A stretch of DNA of 64,000 bases from Scandinavium sp002470465 (GTDB lineage Bacteria; Pseudomonadota; Gammaproteobacteria; Enterobacterales; Enterobacteriaceae): the NCBI RefSeq assembly GCF_040750395.1, contig NZ_JBFLVD010000006.1, forward strand, positions 1-64,000. Direction: 5' to 3'. The position numbers and the translations under genes were made by a program. Shown piece by piece: positions 52,509-60,036 of this stretch. Positions within the stretch are counted from its first letter, which is position 1. The number at the start of each line of letters is the position of its first letter. Below the pieces are notes generated by a model. The model saw only the letters and a program-made list of their open reading frames with translations, was not told the DNA's origin and made no database searches.

Positions 52509-53645
52509 ATGTCAACTATGGATGTTAAACCGCAAGAGGACGCGATCGTCTCCTTCCCTCGTCCTGCGCTACCGGCTCGTCAGCCGCAAGAAATCGATCT
52601 GCTGGCGCTGACAGAAATTCTCTGGAAAGCCAAAAAACGTATCCTGAGCGTGGTCTTCTGCTTTGTTTTATTGGGGCTTGCCGTGAGCCTGATCCTGCCG
52701 CAAAAATGGACCAGCAGTTCGGTTATCACTCCCGCTGAACGCAATCAACTGGTGCCGCTTGACCGGCTGCTGGCGACGGTTCAGGTCCTGGATGTCGATC
52801 TCAGTATCGACAGCACCAATATCTTTGAGATGTTTATCAAGAAGTTTAATTCGTCCGTATTGCTTGAAGAGTATGTCAAATCCTCCCCTTCGCTGATGAG
52901 CCAGTTTGACGATGTGGATGTTGACCCCAGAGAGTTACACCGTGCCATTGTGGCGGTATCCGAGCGTATGAAAGCCGTAGATGATGCAGGCAACAAAAAA
53001 GAGCCCGTTACGCCTTACCATTCCTGGACGCTCTCTTTTACGGGCCCGCAGGCTGAAGAAGCACAGTCAATCCTTGCTGGCTACATGCAGTTTGTGGAGG
53101 ATAAAGTGGTCTTACAGACCATGGCTAATATCCATGACACCGTGATGATGAAAGTGCAGGTAGAAAAGCAGCGCCTGGCGCTCGATCGTGCTCAGCTGGA
53201 AAATGCCAAAAAGGCAAAAATTAAGCGTCTGAATTATTCTCTGCAGGTGGCCAAAGCGGCGGGGATTAATAAGCCGGTCTACAGTAATGGTCAGGCGATT
53301 AAGGACGATCCGGATTTTTCCGTGACCCTGGGGACTGAGGGGATCAATAAAAAGCTGGAAATCGAAAAGTCGATTACGGACGTCTCTGAGCTGAATGCGG
53401 AAATCCTTAACCGTGAATATCGCCTGCAGCAGCTTGAAGCCCTGAATATCAAAGATATCAAGTTCCCGGTAGTGAATTATCAGCTTTCTCCTTCTTTACC
53501 GATGAAAAAAGAGGGACCTGGCAAGGCGCTGATTATTCTGCTGGCGGCGATCGTCGGCGGTCTGCTGGCAAGCGGCGGCGTGCTGTTGCAGCAGGCCGTT
53601 CGTTCCCGCCACGACCTGGCGTTATTGGACGGACAGGCGTTGTGA
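52509..53645 (+). CDS. fepE: FepE/Wzz-type O-antigen chain-length determinant
   Basis: A 378-residue polysaccharide co-polymerase (PCP1) of the inner membrane, nearest to FepE, which sets very long O-antigen chain length in Salmonella. Two membrane helices, at about 44-64 (ILSVVFCFVLLGLAVSLILP) and 343-365, bracket a large periplasmic coiled-coil domain. QKWTSSSVITPAE after the first helix and LSPSLPMKKEGPGKALII before the second fit the Wzz family. In K-12 fepE lies in the enterobactin cluster and araE occupies this place. ATG 52518, three codons later, is an alternative start. Confidence 0.82.
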   Translation: MSTMDVKPQEDAIVSFPRPALPARQPQEIDLLALTEILWKAKKRILSVVFCFVLLGLAVSLILPQKWTSSSVITPAERNQLVPLDRLLATVQVLDVDLSIDSTNIFEMFIKKFNSSVLLEEYVKSSPSLMSQFDDVDVDPRELHRAIVAVSERMKAVDDAGNKKEPVTPYHSWTLSFTGPQAEEAQSILAGYMQFVEDKVVLQTMANIHDTVMMKVQVEKQRLALDRAQLENAKKAKIKRLNYSLQVAKAAGINKPVYSNGQAIKDDPDFSVTLGTEGINKKLEIEKSITDVSELNAEILNREYRLQQLEALNIKDIKFPVVNYQLSPSLPMKKEGPGKALIILLAAIVGGLLASGGVLLQQAVRSRHDLALLDGQAL

Positions 53646-53670
53646 TACCGGCCGCCCGGTTTATTTAACG

Positions 53671-53696
53671 AAAAGGAGGCGTTTGCCTCCTTTTTT
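53671..53696 (+). terminator. Terminator of the fepE-like gene
   Basis: AAAAGGAGGC-GTTT-GCCTCCTTTT, a perfect 10 bp stem with a 4-base loop and trailing T residues, 26 bp after the stop codon. The symmetric A and T flanks allow termination from either strand. Confidence 0.88.
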
Positions 53697-53756
53697 CTGC
53701 CTGCATGGCAGTGGTAAGGTTGTTTGACCGTGATAAACACTCAGAAAGGATCGTCC

Positions 53757-54449
53757 ATGAAAACCATCGGCCTGCTTGGCGGCATGAGCTGGGAATCCAC
53801 CCTCCCTTACTATCGTTTGATTAACGAAGGCATAAAGCAGCGCCTGGGCGGTCTGCATTCCGCGAAAATCCTGATGCACAGCGTTGATTTCCACGACATT
53901 GAAGCCTGCCAGTCGGCGGGGGAGTGGGACAGGGCCGGGGAGATGCTGGCGCAGGCGGCGGCAGATCTCGAAAGCATTGGTGCAGAGGGTATCGTGTTGT
54001 GTACCAACACGATGCATAAGGTCGCTTCGCATATTGAATTGCGCTGCGCTGTACCTTTTTTACACATTGCTGATGCGACCGGTCGCGCCATTGAGAAACA
54101 GGGCGTGCGCAACGTGGCGCTGTTAGGGACCCGTTACACGATGGAACAGGATTTTTATCGTGGGCGCCTGGAACAGGAGTTTGCGCTGAACACGCTGATC
54201 CCCAATGCGGAAGAGCGCGCACGTATCAACCAGATCATCTTCGAGGAGCTGTGCCTTGGCACCTTTAGCGAAGCGTCCCGCGCGTACTATGTGCAGGTGA
54301 TTGAACGCCTGATGAGCGAAGGCGCTGAAGGCGTTATTTTTGGCTGCACGGAGATTGGCCTGCTGGTGTCGGAAGATCGCAGCCCGCTGCCGGTGTTCGA
54401 TACTGCTGCGCTGCACGCTTCTGACGCCGCCGATTTTATGCTTTCCTGA
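53757..54449 (+). CDS. ygeA: Amino acid racemase YgeA
   Basis: YgeA is a PLP-independent racemase of the Asp/Glu/hydantoin racemase family with broad specificity (homoserine, other amino acids) in E. coli. The 230 residues equal E. coli YgeA. The two catalytic Cys are in VLCTNTMHK (near residue 83) and FGCTEIGLL (near residue 197). Start MKTIGLLGGMSWEST has AGAAAGGA upstream. It overlaps the 3' end of lysR by 14 bp, tail to tail. Confidence 0.94.
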   Translation: MKTIGLLGGMSWESTLPYYRLINEGIKQRLGGLHSAKILMHSVDFHDIEACQSAGEWDRAGEMLAQAAADLESIGAEGIVLCTNTMHKVASHIELRCAVPFLHIADATGRAIEKQGVRNVALLGTRYTMEQDFYRGRLEQEFALNTLIPNAEERARINQIIFEELCLGTFSEASRAYYVQVIERLMSEGAEGVIFGCTEIGLLVSEDRSPLPVFDTAALHASDAADFMLS

Positions 54450-55383
54450 CGCCGCTGAGCGTCTCTTCCAGAGATTCAGCCAGCGTCCGGACGCTGCCTT
54501 GCAGGTGCGCTATAAAGGCATCGACCAGGGCGGAACCGGGCCGGTGCTGCGGGCGGATCAGGCTGACGGTAAACGGCACATCCACGCTCAGGCGGCGAAT
54601 GACAACGCCGCTACTTTCGCCGCTCCAGGCATAATCCAGCGCGGTGAAGGGGTTCACCACGGAAATCCCTACGCCCGCCCGCACCATCGCGCAGACTGAC
54701 GCTGCGCTGTGCGTTTCTACGACCATCCGACGATGAACCTCATGCCCGGTGAACAGGCTATCCAGCAGCTGGCGATAGCTGTCCGTTCGTGACAGGCTGA
54801 CGTAGTTCTGACCGTCGAAATCCTGAGGCGTCAGCACTTCTTTTGCTGCCAGCGGGTGCTTCGCGGGCAGCACGCAAACTTCATTCATGCTCAGCAACGG
54901 CGTGCGTTCGGTGCCCGGCGGCGTATGCAGCGTTTCGGTTAAGCCTAAATCGTGGCGCTGGGCGGAAAGCCACTCCTCCAACAGCGGCGACTCCTGCGGC
55001 ACAATTTGCAGACTGACGCCCGGGAAGCGGGCGAGAAACGGCTGCAGCAGCGCCGGTAAGAAGGACTGTGAAAATACCGGCAGACAAACGACGGAGAGCT
55101 CGCCCTGGCGAAACTCACGCAGGCTTTCGGCGGTGCTCAGAATTCTGTCCAGCCCGTACCAGGAGCGCTGAACCTCTTCAAACAGACGCAGGCCTTGCAC
55201 GGTCGGGTGCAGGCGACCGCGAGTACGATCGAAGAGCTTCAACCCCAGCACTTTTTCAAGTCTCGCCAGCTCGCGGCTGACCGTTGGCTGCGAGGTGTGC
55301 AGCATCGCAGCGGCTTCGGTCAGGTTGCCGGTGGTCATCACGGCATGAAAAATCTCGATGTGGCGCAAATTGACCGCGGGCAT
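54436..55383 (-). CDS. lysR: LysR-type activator of lysA
   Basis: LysR activates lysA when diaminopimelate is high and lysine low. The 315 residues compare with 311 in E. coli. N-terminal HTH: LTEAAAMLHTSQPTVSRELA; the rest is the effector domain, with VETHSAASVCAMVRAGVGIS. It is divergent from lysA across 121 bp, the classic arrangement for a LysR-type regulator and its target, so the operator must lie in that gap. Confidence 0.95.
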   Translation of the reverse strand: MPAVNLRHIEIFHAVMTTGNLTEAAAMLHTSQPTVSRELARLEKVLGLKLFDRTRGRLHPTVQGLRLFEEVQRSWYGLDRILSTAESLREFRQGELSVVCLPVFSQSFLPALLQPFLARFPGVSLQIVPQESPLLEEWLSAQRHDLGLTETLHTPPGTERTPLLSMNEVCVLPAKHPLAAKEVLTPQDFDGQNYVSLSRTDSYRQLLDSLFTGHEVHRRMVVETHSAASVCAMVRAGVGISVVNPFTALDYAWSGESSGVVIRRLSVDVPFTVSLIRPQHRPGSALVDAFIAHLQGSVRTLAESLEETLSGVRKA

Positions 55384-55504
55384 CGCGAACTCCTTTCAGA
55401 ACGTTATCCATATCAATTTTGCATGAAGTCAGGATAAAGCGATATTTTTTATTCTTCCCGGGCTGTGGCGTAATCATTGAAAAGCGATTTAACCGGAGTT
55501 CACC

Positions 55505-56767
55505 ATGCCACGCCCACTCAACAGTACCGATACCGACCTGAATGCTGAAAACCTGCTGCGCCTGCCCGCGGAGTTTGGCTGCCCGGTCTGGGTTTATGAT
55601 GCCGCCATTATTCGCCAGCAGATTGCCAAACTCGGCCAGTTCGACGTGGTGCGTTTTGCCCAGAAGGCCTGCTCGAATATTCATATTCTGCGCATTATGC
55701 GCGAGCAGGGCGTGAAGGTGGATTCTGTCTCGCTGGGCGAAATCGAGCGTGCGCTGGCGGCGGGTTACGATCCGGTTGCGCATCCGGACGACATTGTTTT
55801 TACCGCTGATACGATTGACGAAGCGACGATTGCTCGCGTTGCTGAACTGAAGATTCCGGTGAATGCGGGCTCCATCGATATGCTGGCTCAGCTTGGCGCC
55901 GTCTCGCCAGGGCATCGCGTCTGGCTGCGCGTGAACCCGGGCTTTGGTCACGGCCATAGCCAGAAAACCAACACCGGCGGTGAAAACAGCAAGCACGGCA
56001 TCTGGTACAGCGATATGCCGCAGGCGCTGGAGGCGATTCAGCGTTACAAGCTGAAGCTGGTCGGGATCCATATGCACATCGGATCCGGCGTGGACTATGG
56101 GCATCTGGAGCAGGTATGCGGCGCGATGGTGCGCCAGGTGATCGAGTTTGATCAGGATCTTGAGGCCATCTCCGCCGGTGGGGGGTTATCCATTCCATAT
56201 CGTGATGGTGATGAAACCATTGATACGCAGCACTATTTCGGCCTCTGGAACACGGCGCGCGAACAAATTGCTCAACACTTTGGGCATGCGATTAAACTGG
56301 AGATCGAACCGGGTCGCTTCCTGGTGGCGGAGTCCGGCGTGCTGGTGTCACAGGTGCGCAGCGTGAAGAACATGGGTCGTCGCCATTTTGTTTTGATCGA
56401 CGCCGGGTTTAACGATCTCATGCGTCCGTCAATGTACGGCAGCTATCACCATATTTCCGCGCTGGCGGCAGATGGCCGCGACCTGACTCAGGCCCCGCGG
56501 GTGGAAACCGTTGTTGCAGGCCCGTTGTGTGAATCGGGCGATGTCTTTACCCAGCAGGAAGGCGGCAAGGTGGAAACGCGTGAACTGCCGCAGGTTGCAC
56601 CGGGGGATTATCTGGTACTGCATGATACCGGTGCCTACGGCGCGTCAATGTCATCCAACTACAACAGCCGCCCGCTGCTGCCGGAAGTGCTGTACGACAA
56701 CGGCGTGGCGAAACTTATCCGTCGTCGTCAGACGATTCAGGAGCTGATGGCGCTGGAGCTGTTCTGA
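55505..56767 (+). CDS. lysA: Diaminopimelate decarboxylase
   Basis: LysA decarboxylates meso-diaminopimelate to lysine, the last step of lysine synthesis. It has 420 residues, as in E. coli. The PLP lysine is K54 in VRFAQKACSNIHIL; the glycine loop EAISAGGGLSIPY and the substrate-side CESGDVFT motif are intact. GGAG lies 7 bp upstream of the ATG. Its last 31 bp overlap, tail to tail, the end of a LacI-type regulator gene. Confidence 0.97.
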   Translation: MPRPLNSTDTDLNAENLLRLPAEFGCPVWVYDAAIIRQQIAKLGQFDVVRFAQKACSNIHILRIMREQGVKVDSVSLGEIERALAAGYDPVAHPDDIVFTADTIDEATIARVAELKIPVNAGSIDMLAQLGAVSPGHRVWLRVNPGFGHGHSQKTNTGGENSKHGIWYSDMPQALEAIQRYKLKLVGIHMHIGSGVDYGHLEQVCGAMVRQVIEFDQDLEAISAGGGLSIPYRDGDETIDTQHYFGLWNTAREQIAQHFGHAIKLEIEPGRFLVAESGVLVSQVRSVKNMGRRHFVLIDAGFNDLMRPSMYGSYHHISALAADGRDLTQAPRVETVVAGPLCESGDVFTQQEGGKVETRELPQVAPGDYLVLHDTGAYGASMSSNYNSRPLLPEVLYDNGVAKLIRRRQTIQELMALELF

Positions 56768-57771
56768 TAAAACGGGCCGGTGGTGACCGAGTCGCGTAGC
56801 ACCAGTTTTCCGGTGAAGGGCGGCAGCGTCTCTATCGGCACATCATTGGCGAGTTTGATGGCCTGATCGATGGCGGTGGTAATCATGTTGTCGATCGGCA
56901 GATACACCGTAGAAAGCCCAGGCTCAAGCCATTTGGCGCTCGGGGCATCATCGAAGCCAAACAGCGAAATGTCCTGTGGAATCCTTAACCCCGCCTGATG
57001 CAGCGCTTTCGATGCGCCCAGCGCCATGTCGTCGTTACAGGCGAACAGCGCGCTGAATTTTACCTTCTCTTCCAGCAGCTGCTGGCAAAGCTCATAGCCG
57101 CGCGTCATGCCGGAATCACCGTATTTCACCTTGCTCTGATCCCAGGCGATGCCGTGCTTTTCCAGCGCATTACGGTAGCCCTGCAGGCGCGCTTTGCCCG
57201 TTGGCGTGTGGATGGGAACGGTAATGCAGGCGATATCGCGGTGGCCCTGAGTAATCAGATAATCCACCGCCTGAAACGCGGCGTCCTGCTGCTCGAAGAA
57301 CACGCAGCGATCCCGCATCTGGCTGACGTCGCGGTTGATGACCACCACGGGCATAGGGATGGAGTTGATGAGCTTCATGATTGCTTTTTCGCTCATAAAA
57401 CGGGTGTAGAGCACGATGGCATCGCACTGGCGATCGGCCAGCATTTGCACGGCTTGCTCTTCACGCTCCGGCGTGTCGTGGCCATCGGTTACGATCAGCT
57501 GTTTGCCGTGCGTTTCGGTCTGGCGTGAAGCCTGCTGAAGCAGGCGACCAAAGTAGAAACCGTCAAAAGTCGAGACCACCAGGCCAATGCTGTTGCTGGT
57601 CCGGTTCGCCAGCGATCGCGCCAAAAAGTTCGGGCGGTAACCGAGCTCTTCCATGGCTTTGTACACCTGCTTGCGGGTGCTTTCTTTGACCTGACCTGTG
57701 CCGTTCAGTACGCGGGAAACGGTCGCCTTCGACACGCCTGCGCGTAGTGAGACATCCAGCATTGTTGCCAT
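56737..57771 (-). CDS. LacI-family regulator, related to AscG
   Basis: A 344-residue LacI/GalR-type repressor. The HTH (residues 3-25, MLDVSLRAGVSKATVSRVLNG) and the sugar-binding periplasmic-protein-like domain are complete. The sequence is closer to AscG-type regulators of beta-glucosides than to the GalR two genes away, but no target operon is adjacent. I recall no such gene between lysA and galR in K-12, so it is probably accessory. Its 3' end overlaps lysA by 31 bp. Confidence 0.85.
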   Translation of the reverse strand: MATMLDVSLRAGVSKATVSRVLNGTGQVKESTRKQVYKAMEELGYRPNFLARSLANRTSNSIGLVVSTFDGFYFGRLLQQASRQTETHGKQLIVTDGHDTPEREEQAVQMLADRQCDAIVLYTRFMSEKAIMKLINSIPMPVVVINRDVSQMRDRCVFFEQQDAAFQAVDYLITQGHRDIACITVPIHTPTGKARLQGYRNALEKHGIAWDQSKVKYGDSGMTRGYELCQQLLEEKVKFSALFACNDDMALGASKALHQAGLRIPQDISLFGFDDAPSAKWLEPGLSTVYLPIDNMITTAIDQAIKLANDVPIETLPPFTGKLVLRDSVTTGPFYQNSSSAISS

Positions 57772-57955
57772 TATTCATTCCTGATACCCGATGATGGCAG
57801 CAGTTTATCACAGACATTCAGCGCCATATCTGTCGCCATCATGACAAATAACTATCGCGATCACGCTTTTGACAGCGCTTTATCCGAATTTGTTACTATA
57901 GCCGCCACTCAGGAAGTGGTCTGGGCATTAACGGCAAGCAGAAACAGGTGAGAGG

Positions 57956-58435
57956 ATGAAAATTCAGCCGCTGTACGAGGTTCCCCAACACGCCCGCCAG
58001 GTCACCGACTGGCTGTGGCAGGCGTTTGGCGGCGTGGCGATGCCGCGCGAGTTTTTTGCCAGCATCATCGAACACAGCCAGAAGCCCGACGCGCTGCCGC
58101 TCACTTTTGTGATGACCGAGGGCGAACGCGTGCTGGCGACGGTGGGATTATGGCGCTGTGATTTAATCAGCCGTCAGGATCTTTATCCGTGGCTGGCGGC
58201 GCTGTATGTCGATGAATCCGTGCGCGGGCAGGGCATTGCTGGGGCGCTGCAGGCGCACGTGATTGACTACGCGCGGATGAAAGGGTTTGAGGAGCTGCAT
58301 CTCTACTCGGCCTGCCGTGATTTCTACGAGCGGTTCGGCTGGCAGTACATCGGTGATGGCATTGAGTATCCTGCCACCACCGTACATCTCTATCGCTATG
58401 AGCTCGGCGCTTCTACCGGGGCAATCACCGAGTGA
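57956..58435 (+). CDS. GNAT-family N-acetyltransferase
   Basis: A 159-residue acetyltransferase. The acetyl-CoA loop appears as LYVDESVRGQGIAGALQAHVI (motif R-G-Q-G-I-A, about residues 90-96), and the YSACRDFYERFGWQYIG segment is the family C-terminal signature. The substrate is unknown. It is divergent from the LacI-type gene and its last 40 bp overlap, tail to tail, the 3' end of galR. Confidence 0.85.
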   Translation: MKIQPLYEVPQHARQVTDWLWQAFGGVAMPREFFASIIEHSQKPDALPLTFVMTEGERVLATVGLWRCDLISRQDLYPWLAALYVDESVRGQGIAGALQAHVIDYARMKGFEELHLYSACRDFYERFGWQYIGDGIEYPATTVHLYRYELGASTGAITE

Positions 58436-59412
58436 CGGCGTACCAGCGTCGGGCTGAAGAGGTGAGTGATTTCCGGTAGCGGGCGTTTGTCTGCCAGCGC
58501 CAGCGCCAGCTCTGCTGCCTGGGTTGCCATGGTGACAATTGGATAGCGCACCGTGGTCAGGCGTGGGCGAACGTAACGCGACACCAGCACGTCATCAAAG
58601 CCAATCAGCGAGATTTCTCCGGGCACGTCAATCCCGTTGTCGTTCAACACGCCCATCGCGCCCGCCGCCATTGAGTCGTTATAGCAGGCAACGGCGGTAA
58701 AGTGTTTGCCGCGCCCCAGCAGTTCTGTCATCGCCTGTTCTCCGCCGCTTTCGTCCGGCTCGCCGAAGGTGACCAGCCGCTCATTGCACGGCAGGCCGCT
58801 CTCTTTCAGCGCGTCGTAATAGCCCTGCAACCGATCTTCGGCATCCGAAATAGCGTGGTTTGAACAGAGATAGCCAATCTTCGTGTGGCCCTGCTGAATC
58901 AAATGACGGGTGGCGAGCCATGCGCCATAGCGATCGTCGAGCGCCACGCAGCGTTTTTCAAAACCAGGCAAGATCCTGTTGATCAGCACCATGCCGGGGA
59001 TCTGTTTCATCAGCCCGGTAAGCTCTTCATCCGGCAATACCTTGGCGTGCACCACGAGTGCCGCGCAACGGTGGCGAATCAGCTGTTCAATGGCCTGGCG
59101 CTCTTTCTTCTCATTGTGGTAGCCGTTGCCAATCAGCAGGAAATTGCCGGTATGGTAAGCCACCTGCTCCACGGCTTTCACCATCGCGCCAAAAAACGGA
59201 TCGGACACATCGCCGACGACCAGGCCGATGGTTTCCGTGGACTGCTGCGCCAGCGCACGGGCGTTAGCGTTCGGATGGTAGTTGAGCGTTTCCATGGCTG
59301 AAAAAACCGCCTGACGTGAGGCATCGCTGGCTTTGGGAGAGTTGTTGATCACCCGGGAAACGGTGGCGACGGAAACACCTGCCATCCGGGCCACATCCTT
59401 AATTGTCGCCAT
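58396..59412 (-). CDS. galR: Galactose repressor GalR
   Basis: GalR represses galETKM, galP and mgl genes and is released by galactose. The 338 residues compare with 343 in E. coli, and the sequence is very close: HTH IKDVARMAGVSVATVSRVIN, then NSPKASDASRQAV and the hinge and sugar-binding domain (NGYHNEKKERQAIEQLIRH). The C-terminal tail is a little shorter than in K-12. It keeps its place upstream of the omrB-omrA-aas region. Confidence 0.95.
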   Translation of the reverse strand: MATIKDVARMAGVSVATVSRVINNSPKASDASRQAVFSAMETLNYHPNANARALAQQSTETIGLVVGDVSDPFFGAMVKAVEQVAYHTGNFLLIGNGYHNEKKERQAIEQLIRHRCAALVVHAKVLPDEELTGLMKQIPGMVLINRILPGFEKRCVALDDRYGAWLATRHLIQQGHTKIGYLCSNHAISDAEDRLQGYYDALKESGLPCNERLVTFGEPDESGGEQAMTELLGRGKHFTAVACYNDSMAAGAMGVLNDNGIDVPGEISLIGFDDVLVSRYVRPRLTTVRYPIVTMATQAAELALALADKRPLPEITHLFSPTLVRRHSVIAPVEAPSS

Positions 59413-59663
59413 ATAGGGCCTTATGATGAGGGAAAACGGTTACACCCGTTTAGTGTTACGGAAAACCCAGTGCTGTTCAAGGTTAAGCGCATGCAGGCTT
59501 ATGCAAATGTGATGCAGCGTGGCGCGCGGTGAAAAAAGTTACACAGCACCTCACGGGCAATTGAAAACGAAAAAGGGTAATTCAAACCTTTAGTTACACT
59601 TTGCGATTGGCTGTTGCGAATGAGTGCTGGAGGATTTATCAGCGCCGTTGATACTCTGATTAT

Positions 59664-59748
59664 CCCAGAGGTATTGATAGGTGAAGTCGACCCCCTTAGG
59701 GAAGGCCACTTGATTACACCAACCTGCGCAGATGCGCAGGTTTTTTTT
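59664..59748 (+). ncRNA. omrB: Small RNA OmrB
   Basis: An 85-nt small RNA starting CCCAGAGGTATTGATAGGTG, the conserved 5' seed region of OmrA/OmrB, and ending in the terminator hairpin CCTGCGCAGATGCGCAGG plus eight T residues. The GTGAAGTCGAC stretch following the seed fits OmrB rather than OmrA. In E. coli it is induced by OmpR and with Hfq represses outer-membrane receptors (cirA, fecA, fepA), ompT, ompR and csgD. The middle of the molecule differs from K-12. Confidence 0.93.
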
Positions 59749-59865
59749 GTCCTGAATTTCATATCTGTAACAGTAAAGGCTAATCGTAACAGATGGTTGC
59801 ACTTCGGCTCATTCCTTTGCGTTTTCTCGCTGGCGGGAATCAGGTGCAAAAGCCACAATCTGGAT

Positions 59866-59953
59866 CCCAGAGGTATTGATTGGTGAGAATTCTTTGGTAC
59901 GATTTTCGTACTTCTCTCTTGCACCGACCTGCGCAGATGCGCAGGTTTTTTTT
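59866..59953 (+). ncRNA. omrA: Small RNA OmrA
   Basis: An 88-nt small RNA, the E. coli OmrA length. It starts CCCAGAGGTATTGATTGGTG and carries the GGTACG...CGTAC middle hairpin, then CACCGACCTGCGCAGATGCG and a T8 tail. The 5' seed and 3' terminator are shared with OmrB 117 bp upstream; the central parts differ. Role as for OmrB. Confidence 0.95.
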
Positions 59954-60036
59954 GCCCGAAATCTGCCGCCGCCCTGCTTTTCCTGCTGCATCTCGTGTAC
60001 CCTGCAAAAAGTCATTTTTTGCCAAATGGAGTTGAT

